From Diplocarpon mali (Eukaryota; Ascomycota; Leotiomycetes; Helotiales; Drepanopezizaceae), in contig JAENRP010000270.1 of NCBI GenBank assembly GCA_024741835.1, forward strand, positions 6,836 to 62,887: a stretch of DNA of 56,052 bases. Direction: 5' to 3'. The notes under the pieces were generated by a model. That model saw only the letters and a program-made list of their open reading frames with translations. It ran no database searches and was not told the DNA's origin. This document shows, in pieces, positions 45,701-56,052 of the stretch. Positions within the stretch are counted from its first letter, which is position 1, and the number at the start of each line of letters is the position of its first letter. Position numbers and translations under genes: made by a program.

Positions 45701-48700
45701 CCTGTCACAGCACGGAATCTCGCACTGGGATGCGGATCTTGGCCATGGCCAAGCAAAGCCAGCAGGGCTCTTACCCAGCGGCAGATTTATCAAAGGTAAA
45801 TCCTTCGTTATTGATTGATTGCAAGTAAGCGAGATAAAGCCCCATAGCCTTTATGGATTTTGGGCACTTATCTTCACAATTTCTGCTCAAGCATTATGCG
45901 AGAAAGAGGTTGATGGACTTGTAGGAGTAAACAATGTCCTGTCTTCCAAGGCAGCAATACGCGCCAGCACTGGAATTATGATGCATAGATTCTCCTGTAA
46001 TTGTTCACAGACGATGTGGGCAAAGACTTGCAACTAATAGTACTTCTCCACTGAGGGAGGATCGACTCTCGGAGTAGAAGACCGAATTTTAGCTGCTTTA
46101 CTACCCCCTCTTTTTTCTCGAGTACGGTGGGACAAGTCATTACTGTCCTACGCATTCTCTACTGTGAACAGAGTAGAGAAAGAATATTTTTCTTTGGCAA
46201 TCAAATAATAAAGGGTAAATAGCCCATTTACACCGTACTCTGTGGGAAAACGATCTTTCCGTCCGATATAAATATGCTCGGTTCTAAATCAGAGAGTTCA
46301 AATCTTTGCAGAGGTACGAATACAGAACACTGTGTACGGCGGCCCTTATCTTCTATACCCTGTCGATTTCAGGGGAGTACAGTAGATGTAAGGGGCTTTG
46401 ACCTACCCAATACAAGGGTAATATAATAAAAGAGTATGCATACCCGAGTACCTCTGTGCGACTTCTCGGTAAAGCGTTGCTTATTTCGATAGACTATTCA
46501 CGTTTAAAGCGTTCGGCTTGTTTCGCAGGCTTTTCCCATTTCTCTACTGCGTAGCAGGAGTTCCTCCTTTTCAGTGGATATCTGCCTTAGCTCTGATCCA
46601 CTATATACAAGTACCGGTACATTACGATACCAGTAGAAGGATAATTCAGAAAGCTTGAAATTTTTAGTATGTTCATAGTTTTACAGTCTGAGCTTACTCC
46701 TTTTTTCTCGTACACGGTGGATCGAAACCGGGGCAGAGACGAAATCCACTGAGAAGAACCGAGTCGGAAGCCTCCCTCCCTTCTTTTGCTCGTAGTTGGT
46801 GGATCAGAAAATAAACTGTTAAAACCCACTAGAAAGTACGAATTTGAGCCATTCAGAGAAGTACCCGACCATTTAAAAGACTGAGAAATAGCAAAAGTGT
46901 GATATATAATATTAGTAATATTTTAATTTCCAAGACGTCGCCTCATGCACAGGACTGTTTTCCATCTATACGGCTTCGAGAATTTGTACTTGAAATTGCT
47001 ATAGAATATAGTAAGCGGGAGCCCTGATTTTCTCGTCTGCGAAGAAGAAAAGGAATCATTACTTAGTGGAACGCATGCCGAACGCTCTAAAACTCAACCT
47101 TACGAATCCTTTCGAGGTTTACTTCATTCAAGCTGTACATCAGTATTCGAAATTGTATTTCTTTGTCCACTTCTTCAGGAGAACAGCGGGTTGGTTTTAT
47201 AGCTCTTTAGCTTTTCGCATTCTTATTATCAGACTCTGTTCTACTCTTCTTTCCCTGGTCGTGGGATTTGATTCGGTGGGGATTTGAATCAACCGTAGTC
47301 GAGAGAGGGAGAGAAATGGGGTAATCATGCTTTCGTGTTTAGATAATGGCTGCGAGTATCCTGCTGCTCCCTTTTCGACAGTGGGCTGCAGATCTATTGC
47401 GAAATCTGCTACTTGGCTTTTGTACCAGAGGAAGTCTTAACCACTTGAATAAACAACAATTTAGGATTCTCGAACCCGAAAGCCGCAATAGCGGCTTTAG
47501 CTTGTATATAGTTTAATACATTTAGTTCATCATATTAATTAATCTCTCCATGCTATGAAACCTCAAAGCTTCAATTAGAAGTATATACGAAGTATGGTAG
47601 TATAATTCAACCTTGCAAACCCACTTCCACCCCCTCTCCCCGCCCACTTGCTAATGACTCTAATGTGGTGCTTGTTTGGCCTGCGACGAAAGTACTCCGT
47701 ACTACTCTAATAAGCGATCTAGCCGAAGGTTTCCCAACGCAAAATTGATTCAAATCAGCTCAACTTTAAAGTTCGAACAGAGATTATTTTTAGCAAAGCT
47801 GTTTCTACCCTTGCCATACGAAGACGGTTTGCAGCCCACCGAAAAAAGGGAGCAGTACTGATTCCTTAGTTTGCGCCCTTCTTTCTGCCACCATGAAAGA
47901 GCGTAAATAGCTAAGCAGACGACGGGACTTCAGGACAGGAAGCCTTTTCATGACTGATGAGCTGCCATATGCCTAGAAATGGAATGTTTGGCACTTTTCT
48001 GAAGACACTATCCATACTCATTGGCCGGTCGTCTGGTCAAGCGCTTACGAGTCCAAGCTGGGAGACATAGCCGCAGCAGCTGCTTACTCTGTACCACTCT
48101 CTGCGCAGCTGTGCAGCTTCTACAGGGGCGTTAGCCCGCTTTCAGAAATTTTTCCGCGAGATTTGGCTTACATATATACTGTGTAAAGACTCGCGTGTTG
48201 GCCAGCACGCGACCGACAGCGATGTGTCACGCACTCCCTGTGTCCGAGAGAGGTAAAATTGGTAGCCCCCGAGAAAACGCCACCTACGGCCCCTACGGAG
48301 ATACTCTTCAGATCAAACCTACCTTTGCCATCGGTATTCGTACGAGTGCCATCGGGATTCAAGCAAAGACCGGTCCACTTTGGTTATTTTAGCTTTTCGC
48401 CACATCCGAAACCCCCGGACGAACTCCAATCCTACTCTAAGATCCTACACCAAACCCCTAGCGTGTTCTCCGCCTGAACGGCCCGGAATCGTTTCATGTA
48501 GGTATGAGGTATGAGGTACATGTTTTGCCCGGACCATTTTTGGTCCCAATTTTCGCCTGACCGGTTTCGAAATGTTTTCATGTACGTGTACTTGGCCCTA
48601 GCTAATTTTGAATCCTGATCTAATTTCAAACTGCATTTGTAATCGATCATGGTCTGGATCACGGGGGCCAATCACGTAAGAAGATTAATAAGAAATAGCC

Positions 48701-49240
48701 TAGAGGGCTAAATAGATGGCCCGGTCGATCTACTTGTGTTTGGGTAGAGTATGTGCAGTCAAGTTGAGAAATGTTGATGGGTATCCTCGAAAGCAAACGC
48801 CATGCGTGCAGGTGGTGTTCATAGTATATGGCTGACATAATTTAAAAGAAGACTTGAAGAAAGGAAAAAATTATGTCATACATACATTTCACTATGCAAT
48901 GTATATATATACACATTTGAGTTTTCTATCGGGAGACGATGACTCAATACTTGTACGCGGTCTCCCCTATAAAGCTGCAGATTCCTTACATTCCTTTTAA
49001 AAAGTCTGCAAAACCGAGATTAAGTCCTTTTGACTACGAGATAATCACACCCTTAAGTCGAATGAAGCTAGCACTTTTCGGAAGCTTCGAAATGAAAGGT
49101 TTTCATTACCTCTTCTATGAATACCCTCTACTTTTGACCTCCAGTTACGTACTCCAGGATTATTTGAAATATACAGCTAAGACTAGAGGAAGGGCTCAGC
49201 AAAGGATACAAATGGGAAAAAGGCGGGCCAAATTGTAAAG
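42727..49240. other. Gene-poor region with diverged repeats and coding-like scraps
   Basis: About 6.5 kb in which I find no intact gene. The first few hundred bases should contain the AUR1 promoter. Short GTACTC/GTACG motifs recur. A coding-like but startless segment lies at 44440-44679 (ALQTADVVEVGTPDDEAVLF, in frame to a TGA). Diverged copies of a CTCG..GGTGGA motif lie at 46107-46134, 46697-46724 and 46775-46806. A 224-codon frame at 45154-45828 and a 99-codon frame at 48939-49238 have no recognisable motifs. Composition becomes more AT-rich from about 46 kb. Confidence 0.5.
46697..46850. repeat. Diverged direct repeat of about 82 bp
   Basis: Blocks at about 46697-46770 and 46779-46850 align end to end: CCTTTTTTCTCGTACACGG against CCTTCTTTTGCTCGTAGTTG, both followed by GGTGGATC, a gap, then AAATCCACT against AAACCCACT, and AGTCGGAAGCC against ATTTGAGCC. 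A third partial copy starts at 46107. This is an old, mutated repeat of unknown type. Confidence 0.5.
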
Positions 49241-50159
49241 AGGAGGAGGGGGGACAAGAATATATTTCGAAGATCTTTATGAAAGTCAATAAGAAGGGGT
49301 ATAGTTTAAAAGCTGCCGACGACTAGCAGGATACATAATAACCATTAAATAAATAGCTGCCATTAGCGAGAAGGGTTTGTTTAAGAATAGAGAACCTAAG
49401 GAGACTATATTCGCCTAGCCACCTTCTCGAAATTGTACTCGCCTATGACCTAAAGGGAACAACTATTAGCTAAGGTATAAGCTAGACTCTTCACTAAAGA
49501 ATTGAGAACTACGAGTATATTAGGCTAAATAGTAAAGATATAAGGAGTTTTATGCGGGTTTCTCCTGACAATATAGTAAAGCGTTTCCCGCTCGTACTAT
49601 CTAGTCTAGAACTAATATAATACGTTAAAAGGAAAAAAAGGGTCTTCTGTAGCAAGGAGGTTCTCTGATAGTAAACTTGATAGTAAACTAGAAGAGGGTA
49701 CGAAGAAGTATAAGGTGCAAACGACGATGTTGGGTGTCTTAATTCATAAGAGCTCTCTAACTAAGAGCTATTTAAGGTAAGCGGCCTTCTTAGTAAAGGC
49801 GCTAAGTCATATAGCAAGTCATATGACATATTATATATATGATATATTATATAATAGATTATATAACAAATATATAACAGGCATACTTGCAATACACCCC
49901 TTTAGGGAGACCTTTAAAGGTACTCGCTAGCAATATATATAATATTATAACTTTTATTATAATCTATAGTTTTGTATGAAAAATCAAATGTAGATATAGG
50001 AAATAGAGTAGAGTTCGCTAGCGCGAAATCCACCCTTTAAAAAGTTAAAAAACAACTCGCAGGCCTAGCCTAGGAGTAAAAAAATCACCCCTTAATAGAA
50101 GTGCAAAAAAAAATCACCTTATAATAAAGGTGTAAAAAAAATTACCCTTTAATTAAGGT
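49241..50159. mobile_element. AT-rich RIP-mutated repeat, probably the Copia LTR and flank
   Basis: From about 49240 the sequence changes to TA-dominated, CA/TG-poor DNA, with stops in all frames. It lies 3' of the minus-strand Copia RNase H remnant, so part of it is probably the 3' LTR of that element; the LTR ends were not located. Three imperfect 28-bp units (TAAAAAAATCACCCCTTAAT-like) lie at about 50072-50157. Confidence 0.45.
50072..50157. repeat. Three imperfect ~28-bp tandem units
   Basis: The motif AAAAAAATCACCyyTTAATA recurs at 50083, 50112 and 50140, about 28-29 bp apart, directly downstream (minus sense) of the Copia RNase H remnant. It could be a duplicated polypurine-tract region. 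Confidence 0.6.
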
Positions 50160-50375
50160 ACAGAACCTTTATATTTAATAATTTGATAAAGGCGGCGTGG
50201 TTAGAGCTATTTAAGCTTTTAGTAAGTCTATCGGCGGCATTGTCTTTAGTATTTATATACTAGAGGTCTAAATAGCCTTTCTAAAGCTCTTGCTAAATAT
50301 AATAGAACTTGATATTAATATGCTTTATTCTCTAATAATATTCGGGGTTTTTAGTAAGATAAATGTAATAACACA
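50160..50375 (-). mobile_element. Ty1/Copia RNase H C-terminal remnant
   Basis: On the minus strand a frame reads YLTKNPEYY, stop, RIKHINIKFYYI, stop, QEL, stop, KGYLDL, stop, YINTKDNAADRLTKSLNSSN. This is the C-terminal RNase H signature of Copia pol (KHID-KFHYIRE...-Y-T-DN-AD-LTK-L). Every internal stop is TAG, and most sit where Gln or Glu would be expected, the signature of C-to-T RIP. Upstream of about 50375 the similarity stops abruptly, so the element is truncated. Confidence 0.8.
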
Positions 50376-50416
50376 GAACCGCCGAAGTGCGAGATCAAGT
50401 ATAGGAGTAAGAAGTG

Positions 50417-50567
50417 GTGCAAAAGGCGTATTCTATAGGTCTAATACGAAAGAAACGAAGAAGTTAGAGAGCCCTCCTTAGAGGAGAGCCCTTCTTCCTT
50501 ATATATATAAGTAGCTTAAGGCTCTTTATCTATTTATATAATATTATATAAAAATATCCTTTTGCAC
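50417..50567. repeat. 151-bp segment bounded by 10-bp inverted repeats
   Basis: GTGCAAAAGG at 50417-50426 and its exact reverse complement CCTTTTGCAC at 50558-50567 bound an AT-rich segment with TATATATATAA-type sequence inside. The size and ends fit a MITE or a solo terminal structure. It lies next to the abrupt loss of Copia similarity. No target-site duplication is evident. Confidence 0.4.
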
Positions 50568-50979
50568 CTTTAGGGTCGATTTGAGATAACCCTATATTAA
50601 ATCGAAATTGCAAAACCTTAAAACGCTATACTCTTAAGTAATTGCATTAAGTAGAGGTACAGCTATTACACTACCTCCCCCTTTTAAGAACGCTTACTTA
50701 TAAGCGTTAGTAGGTTATAATGATTTTCGTATAGTAATATACTTAGTATATTATTATATAAATAGTACCGTTTTGTATTTGGTTTAGCGCAAGTTGCATT
50801 ATATACTTAAATTTGTTTTTCCCCTTATAGGATCTTCCTTCTTTAATATAATAACTATATATAATTGCATAGGTCCTTTACTTTTACTACTATAGCGCAA
50901 GGCTAATGTATAGTAGTAGAAATAATTACTACTACTACTACTATTATAAGTAAGTTTACCTTAGTCTAGGGTCGAATTG

Positions 50980-51905
50980 CATCTAATGCATGCAATACTG
51001 ATCCCTTTGCCTTTAGGCGCCTTTGCAATGGCCTACTGCGTTTGTTATTGCTAGTACGTATAGCGCCTTATATACGATATTGCGTATAAGTGCGAATTTG
51101 AGTCTAAATGTAGTAAAAAGTGCTATTAGTACTAAGAGCAAAAGGCGGAGTATATCCTTATAAGTACCTCGAATCGACTTTAGAGTTCTATTCGTACTAA
51201 TACTTATTTATAGCTTCCCTCTTATATTAAAGAGGAATTCGCGGCGCTATCCGCGGCCTTTAAGGAGTAGCAAGGGGAGGCTGCTTAATAGTAAGAGGAG
51301 GATAACGGTAGCAATAATGATAACGCGCAGGCGGTTTTAGCAAGGAACTGCAAGATGCTCTATTAAGAGGCAGTCTAGCGCGCCTGGATCCTTATTAACC
51401 TTTTACTAGTAGCTAGCGCAAAGGCTCTAACTAGCCGCACTTAATTTAAGCGCGCTAGTCTTGCAAAGCTCCGCTCTATAGCTAAGGCTATAGTAAGCTA
51501 GCTAAAGGGAGTCTAGGCGATAGTTACTATAAGTTAAACCTAAATTAGTATTAAATCAATTGCTAACTTTCTAATAAGAGTATAGCGACTTTATTAAGTC
51601 TTAGCTAGTAAGGTTAAAGCAATTTAGCTAAACTATACTAAGCCTCTTAAGGTCTATTGCTGCATTAGTAGAGCGGACTGCTATAGTAATAGAGTCTCTT
51701 ATAAAGGGAGGGAGGCTTGCAGTAGTAAGAGTAGCATTAGGCGCAGCGGCTAATAGGGCGGCGCTAGTAGTAGCAAAAGGAGGTCGGGGTCGTTCTAGGC
51801 AGAGATATAGATAGGAGGCGAGCTCTAGCTCTAAAATGGAGTTGGAGCTTGTCTCCTTAAGCGCAGAGGAGGAGGGGTCGGAGGAGTTATAAGAGGAGGG
51901 GGCAA
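50980..51905 (+). pseudogene. RIP-degraded repeat ORF with Cys residues, unidentified
   Basis: The plus strand keeps a readable frame with in-frame TAG/TAA mostly where Gln would be expected. A Cys-containing segment (YDIAYKCEFESKCSKKCY near 51075-51140) is followed by EEFAALSAAFKE, EEDNGSNNDNAQAV, and LRSIAKAIVS, and the end is acidic. The order of a CxxxxxxxC-CxxxC cluster, a short helix and a Ser/Ala/Leu-rich tail resembles small repeated fungal proteins seen around retroelements, but I cannot name the family. It lies between the Copia and Gypsy remnants in the opposite orientation. Confidence 0.35.
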
Positions 51906-54900
51906 TAGGCCTAGTATTATTATTTTTATATTTTTTTTTCTCCTTTTTTTATATTTTTAAATTTATTTATTAACCTATTTTATATCTGGCCTATTATCTT
52001 CTAAGTGATTATAATTATTTATATTACTTTCTTAAGCCTTTAGCTAAGCTTATAAGTTCTAAGGTGGTTTTGACTTTATAAGATTAGCCTAATAAAAGTC
52101 GCGAATCTTATATAAGGATCTTGCAAAATTTAAAGTGCAATATTAACTTAAATTAAGGTTATAACTAGTCTATTTAACTTAATACTTTAGGTTCTTTTAA
52201 AATAGGCGTATACTTAGTATCTTAAATACTTTATACTCTTTTTATCTTACGATCTTTTTTATAATAGGCTAGGGTTATTCTTAACTTAATAAAGGGTTTT
52301 GCAGATCTTTAAATAATAGCTTAAGTATAAAGATATTATATATTATAAAACCTATAGATAGCTTAATCTAATATAAATTGCCTACCTTCTTAAGAACTTT
52401 AAAAGGACTATCCTATTAATTGGCCAGTTTCCTACTAAGGTAGTAGTTCTTAAGATTTTTTATTAAAAGGTAGACTATATCTTTAAGTTTCTAATTAATC
52501 CTCCTTTAGTATTGATTTATAGACTTATACATTTTCTCTTAAGCGCATTCTATATTGCCTTTTGCTACTTTTTAAGCTAAGTATATCCTTTCTACTATTA
52601 GCTTAGCCTTTACTTAGTTTAATCTCTCCTATAGGCTAAACGGTTTTGGAAAGATCCAGTCCTAACTTATTTAAGGTATAACTTTATACTTAAGCTAATA
52701 TAGGATTATATTAATAGAAGTGTAAGGGAGGGTAAATTACGTATAATCTATTAATAGAATTAGCTTACTTTAATTATCTTAATAGTAATTAATAAAAGGC
52801 TATAGCCTTAAATTAATATACTTATTTATAATTTCTATTTAGCCGTTAGTCTTCTTATAATATACTATAGAGAGTTTAATCTTAATACTAATAATATAGT
52901 AAAACTCTCTTTAAAATAAGGAGACGAATTAAAGGCCTTAGTCTAAGGTAATTATCTCTAAAGTATAGCTGAATCGATAAATCTATTAAATGAATAATTA
53001 GGCAGTTCCTTAAGTGTTAATATCCTTTTAATAAGGAATTATAATAGCGCTTTTATTAAGTCGGTTTATAAAAACTAAGATTTGATCAAAACTGTGCTTA
53101 TTAAAAGGGAAATCCTTAAAATCTATATATAAGTACTATATAGGATAGTTAGGAATAGGAAGGGATTATAAAAGGCCTTATTATTTAATTGTCTTTAAAT
53201 GTAAGAATTAATAAGGTCTATAGTTTGTAATAAATCTTTTGCAATCCAAACCTATCTTAATTTAATAGTACTTAGGAGTAAGAAGCTAATAGGTCTTTAA
53301 GCTACTAGGGTGCGCGCTTAAAGGTTAATTATAAGCTTCCTAAATTAGATAAGTATATAAAGGAGTATTATAGTATATGCAAAGACGCTTTTTAAAGCAA
53401 AGTAATCTGTCTTTTAAAGAGTAGTTCTTAAGAAGGTTGGCGCAAATCTTTTAAAAGGATTTACAATTATCTTAATAAAGCTTTTCGATTAAATCAAAGG
53501 AATCCTTAAGTTGATTTAAGGTTGAATCGGGAGTATTAGTTAACATTAGGGCAAAGGTGCCTTCGGCAGATTTAAAGAGAAATTTATCAGCTAGTTTAAT
53601 ATTAATTCAAAGGTCCAATTAAGCAAAGGAAAGCAAAACCTAGGATCGGCTATCTAGCTTCACTTATTTATAAACTAGCATATCCTACTCTTAGCAGCTA
53701 AGAATATTAGCCTTCTAATTGTTTTTATTAAAGGTATATACGATTTGAAAATTAAAGTCAAATAGAAATTCTATCTATTAGTACTATTTCGCAGTTAAAA
53801 CCTTAATAGTTATAAAGTACTTAAGGGAGCGGTAATTTAAATAAATATTAACTTACTTCTTAAGTAATATAAGCTTAGGTCTCTATTTATAATAGGATTT
53901 AATAATAGTAAAGAGTTCCTTATTATATATTTCCTAATTAGGTTTATAGCTAAAGAGTATATATAAATAGAAGCTAATTAGGTACTATTGCTTATTAAAG
54001 TATTATTAAGAAAGTACTCTAGCGATAATGCTATTAAAAGCATTAGTTTCCAGCTTTATAAGTAAGTTAGAATTAAAATGGTAAATCTATTAAATTAAAA
54101 GCAACTGCTTATAAAGCTCTTTAAAAGCAATTTAATACTCTTTTATCTAATTCTAAGGTATTATTAATTAGGTTAGAATAGAAAAGGGTTTAACGATTAG
54201 CCTAAAGTTATAAATAAATTATTAATAGAACTTATAAAATCCTAAGTAGGACTTTACTTTAATAATAATTTTTAAGTATTTCTAATTATATAATAGTTCG
54301 ACCTTTTTAAGGTTTAGTTCGATCTTAGTTATTATTAGAATATATTTAAGATATTAAGTTTAAGTAATATAGAACTTGCACTTCTTAATATCTATTTGAA
54401 AGCTAGCCTTTAAGAGTTGTTTTAATACCTTTTTAATATAACCTTAATACTCTTTAATATTCTTAAAGTAAATTAAAATATTATTTAAATACGCTATATA
54501 AAAATCATTTAAATAATTTAAAAGAACGTTATTTATATACTATTAGTAAGTACTAGGTCTATTATAGAGATTAAATAAGAGAACCTTATATTTATAAGAT
54601 CTGTACCTTATTTGGAAGGTAGTATATTCCTTTAATTCAAGGTCTATTCGAATCCGATTAAAAGCAGCTTAAATATCCAACTTTATAAAAATCTTAGCTT
54701 TAAATACTTACCTTAAAAGCTTATTTATCCTTAGAATCGGGTAAGCGTCCTTTTAAGTTAGTATATTTAGCTTTTAGTAATCTATGCAAAATCAAAGGCT
54801 ACCGTCGGCCTTCTTTATAAATAGCACTAGCAAAGCAAAAGGGCTAGTACTTATTTTAATAAAGCCTTTATCTAAATTCTTAAGTAAGTACTCCTTTATA

Positions 54901-56052
54901 ACCTTAAGCTCCTTAGTAGATTAATAGTAAAGGGGCGAATAGGCATTAGGCAAAGGCCCTTTTAGCTATATCTTATAATCGTAGTACTAATAGGGAAAGA
55001 GGGTATCTGCATCCCTTTTTAAAAAGGCTTACCTTAAAGATCGGTACTATTTTAAAAGTCGATTATTAATTAGCTTTTCGATATTAGGATTCTTAAGCTT
55101 ATATCTTTCCTTTAGAATCCTATCCACTTTATAAATACTAGTTTAAAAGAACTTAATCTCCTTATGCTTTATATTATAATAAAAGGCGTTAGTATTAATT
55201 TTGCAAATAGGAATCGCAGCTTTAAAGCATTTGCAAATAGGGTTAAAATATAGTCGATTTATATTAGACGGTTTTCCTAGATCTAGCTTAGTTAAAGGTA
55301 AGGGCATTAGCCTAGTAATAGCAATAGGGATCTTACGCTTAGCTAAGACTATTAAATTAATATAAGACTATCTTCTATTAATCTATTAAGCTTTATTTAT
55401 AATCATTTCCTATTCTTTACAATTAATATTAGCTTAATAATCAGATCGGATCTAAAGTCCTTTAAAAGGGGAAAGACAAATGACAATTTCCTTTATAAAT
55501 TAGGGAGATAAGGGGTAATATAAAGGCTATATAAATCGGTTTTCCTTTAAATTAAGTTTAAATCGGAATCGGCGCATCTATTTAACTTTAATAATAGTAT
55601 TGCGCTAGCTTAAGTCGAGAATAACCTAAGGGCAATTGTAAATACGCCTTTTATCAATTATTAAGTGAAAGCGCATATAATGTATAGCTTATACGCAAAC
55701 GGTATTTTAAAATCTATAGATAGGAATAAGGGTTAAAAGAGGAAGAATTTTAAAGCCAGTTGCTCTTAAAAGATATATAGAAAGGAAACGATTTAAAAAT
55801 AGGTAATTAAGGGCTTTAGTATCTACTAAAGCTAATAATGATACTTTAAGTCCATTTATACTAATAGTATAAGAAGTTAGGAATTGCTTCCCTCCTATTA
55901 AAGAGTTAAGATCTAGCTTTAATAAGTCGCACTTTCGTAGGCCTAAGTAGGAGTCTTTTCCTAGGCCTTTTCGTTTTCTTAATCTTCTTCTATTTCGACC
56001 CTATTCTCAATTAAGTCTAAAGTCGGATTAGCTTCCTCTATATCTTCTAAGG
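51906..56052 (-). mobile_element. RIP-mutated Ty3/Gypsy retrotransposon pol, incomplete at window edge
   Basis: Minus-strand pol domains occur in the Gypsy order. Protease, about 55880-55580: SINGLKVSLLALVDTKALNY, with the DTG site altered. Reverse transcriptase, about 54970-54300: NLDKGFIKISTSPFALLVLF, FIKKADGSL, FCIDY, KIFIKLDI, and YLNNILIYF in place of the catalytic YxDD. Integrase, about 53330-52600: zinc-binding region remnants, then KTNG-IEIINKYINLRL-PFINYY, corresponding to the TDGQTE...NQYLR block. RNase H is presumed between about 54200 and 53400 but was not traced. TAG/TAA stops replace Gln/Arg/Trp codons throughout and D-to-N changes occur, as expected from RIP, so the copy cannot be active. 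Gag and the 5' LTR would lie beyond 56052; no 3' LTR was delimited. Confidence 0.85.

Noticed and set aside
45154..45828. 224-codon plus frame
   Set aside because: No domain, unusual composition, gene-poor region and an overlapping minus frame. Insufficient for a gene call.
48939..49238. 99-codon plus frame before the RIP block
   Set aside because: No recognisable motif. It ends at the AT-rich boundary and could be chance in low-GC DNA.

Overview
The window looks like nuclear DNA of a filamentous ascomycete (Pezizomycotina). The genes are split by short introns of about 48-160 nt with GT..AG ends. There is a circadian frequency (FRQ) gene. The right end is AT-rich, full of TA and stops, and carries Ty3/Gypsy and Ty1/Copia coding remnants in the pattern left by repeat-induced point mutation (RIP). 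Presence of FRQ favours Sordariomycetes, Leotiomycetes or Dothideomycetes over Eurotiales; I cannot name a genus.

Layout. 1-9.6 kb: a CECR5/YKR070W-type HAD phosphatase (+), an island of decayed genes on the minus strand (sugar-transporter fragment, then an M24 peptidase pseudogene), an A/T minisatellite, and a DRAM/Frag1/Sfk1-type membrane protein (-). 9.6-19 kb: frq (-) with a very long GC-rich upstream region that holds four GATCGA motifs about 1 kb before the start codon, low-complexity tracts and a 45-bp tandem repeat, then a 92-residue single-pass membrane protein (+). 20-30 kb is the gene-dense core: a vacuolar aspartic protease (-), a 955-residue probable mitochondrial PPR-like protein (-), a divergent 898-residue Q/P-rich nuclear protein (+) and a 296-residue conserved-looking hypothetical protein (+). 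31.8-35.5 kb: a Mid2/WSC-like single-pass membrane protein (-) and a Ca2+/calmodulin-dependent protein kinase (+). 36.7-38.4 kb: a decayed STAND/NLR-type gene with a coiled coil. 41.1-42.7 kb: AUR1 inositol phosphorylceramide synthase (-) and nearby tiny ORFs. 43-49.2 kb is gene-poor. 49.2-56 kb is a RIP-mutated transposon block: a Copia RNase H end, an unidentified Cys-containing ORF on the plus strand, and a Gypsy pol on the minus strand in the order PR-RT-INT from right to left, running off the window.

The intact genes are separate housekeeping or signalling units, not an operon or obvious cluster: clock (frq), membrane and sphingolipid functions (DRAM/Sfk1-like, AUR1), vacuolar proteolysis (PEP4), mitochondrial expression (PPR-like) and calcium signalling (CaMK). 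Gene models were built by eye from splice signals and remembered family similarity. No database was searched.
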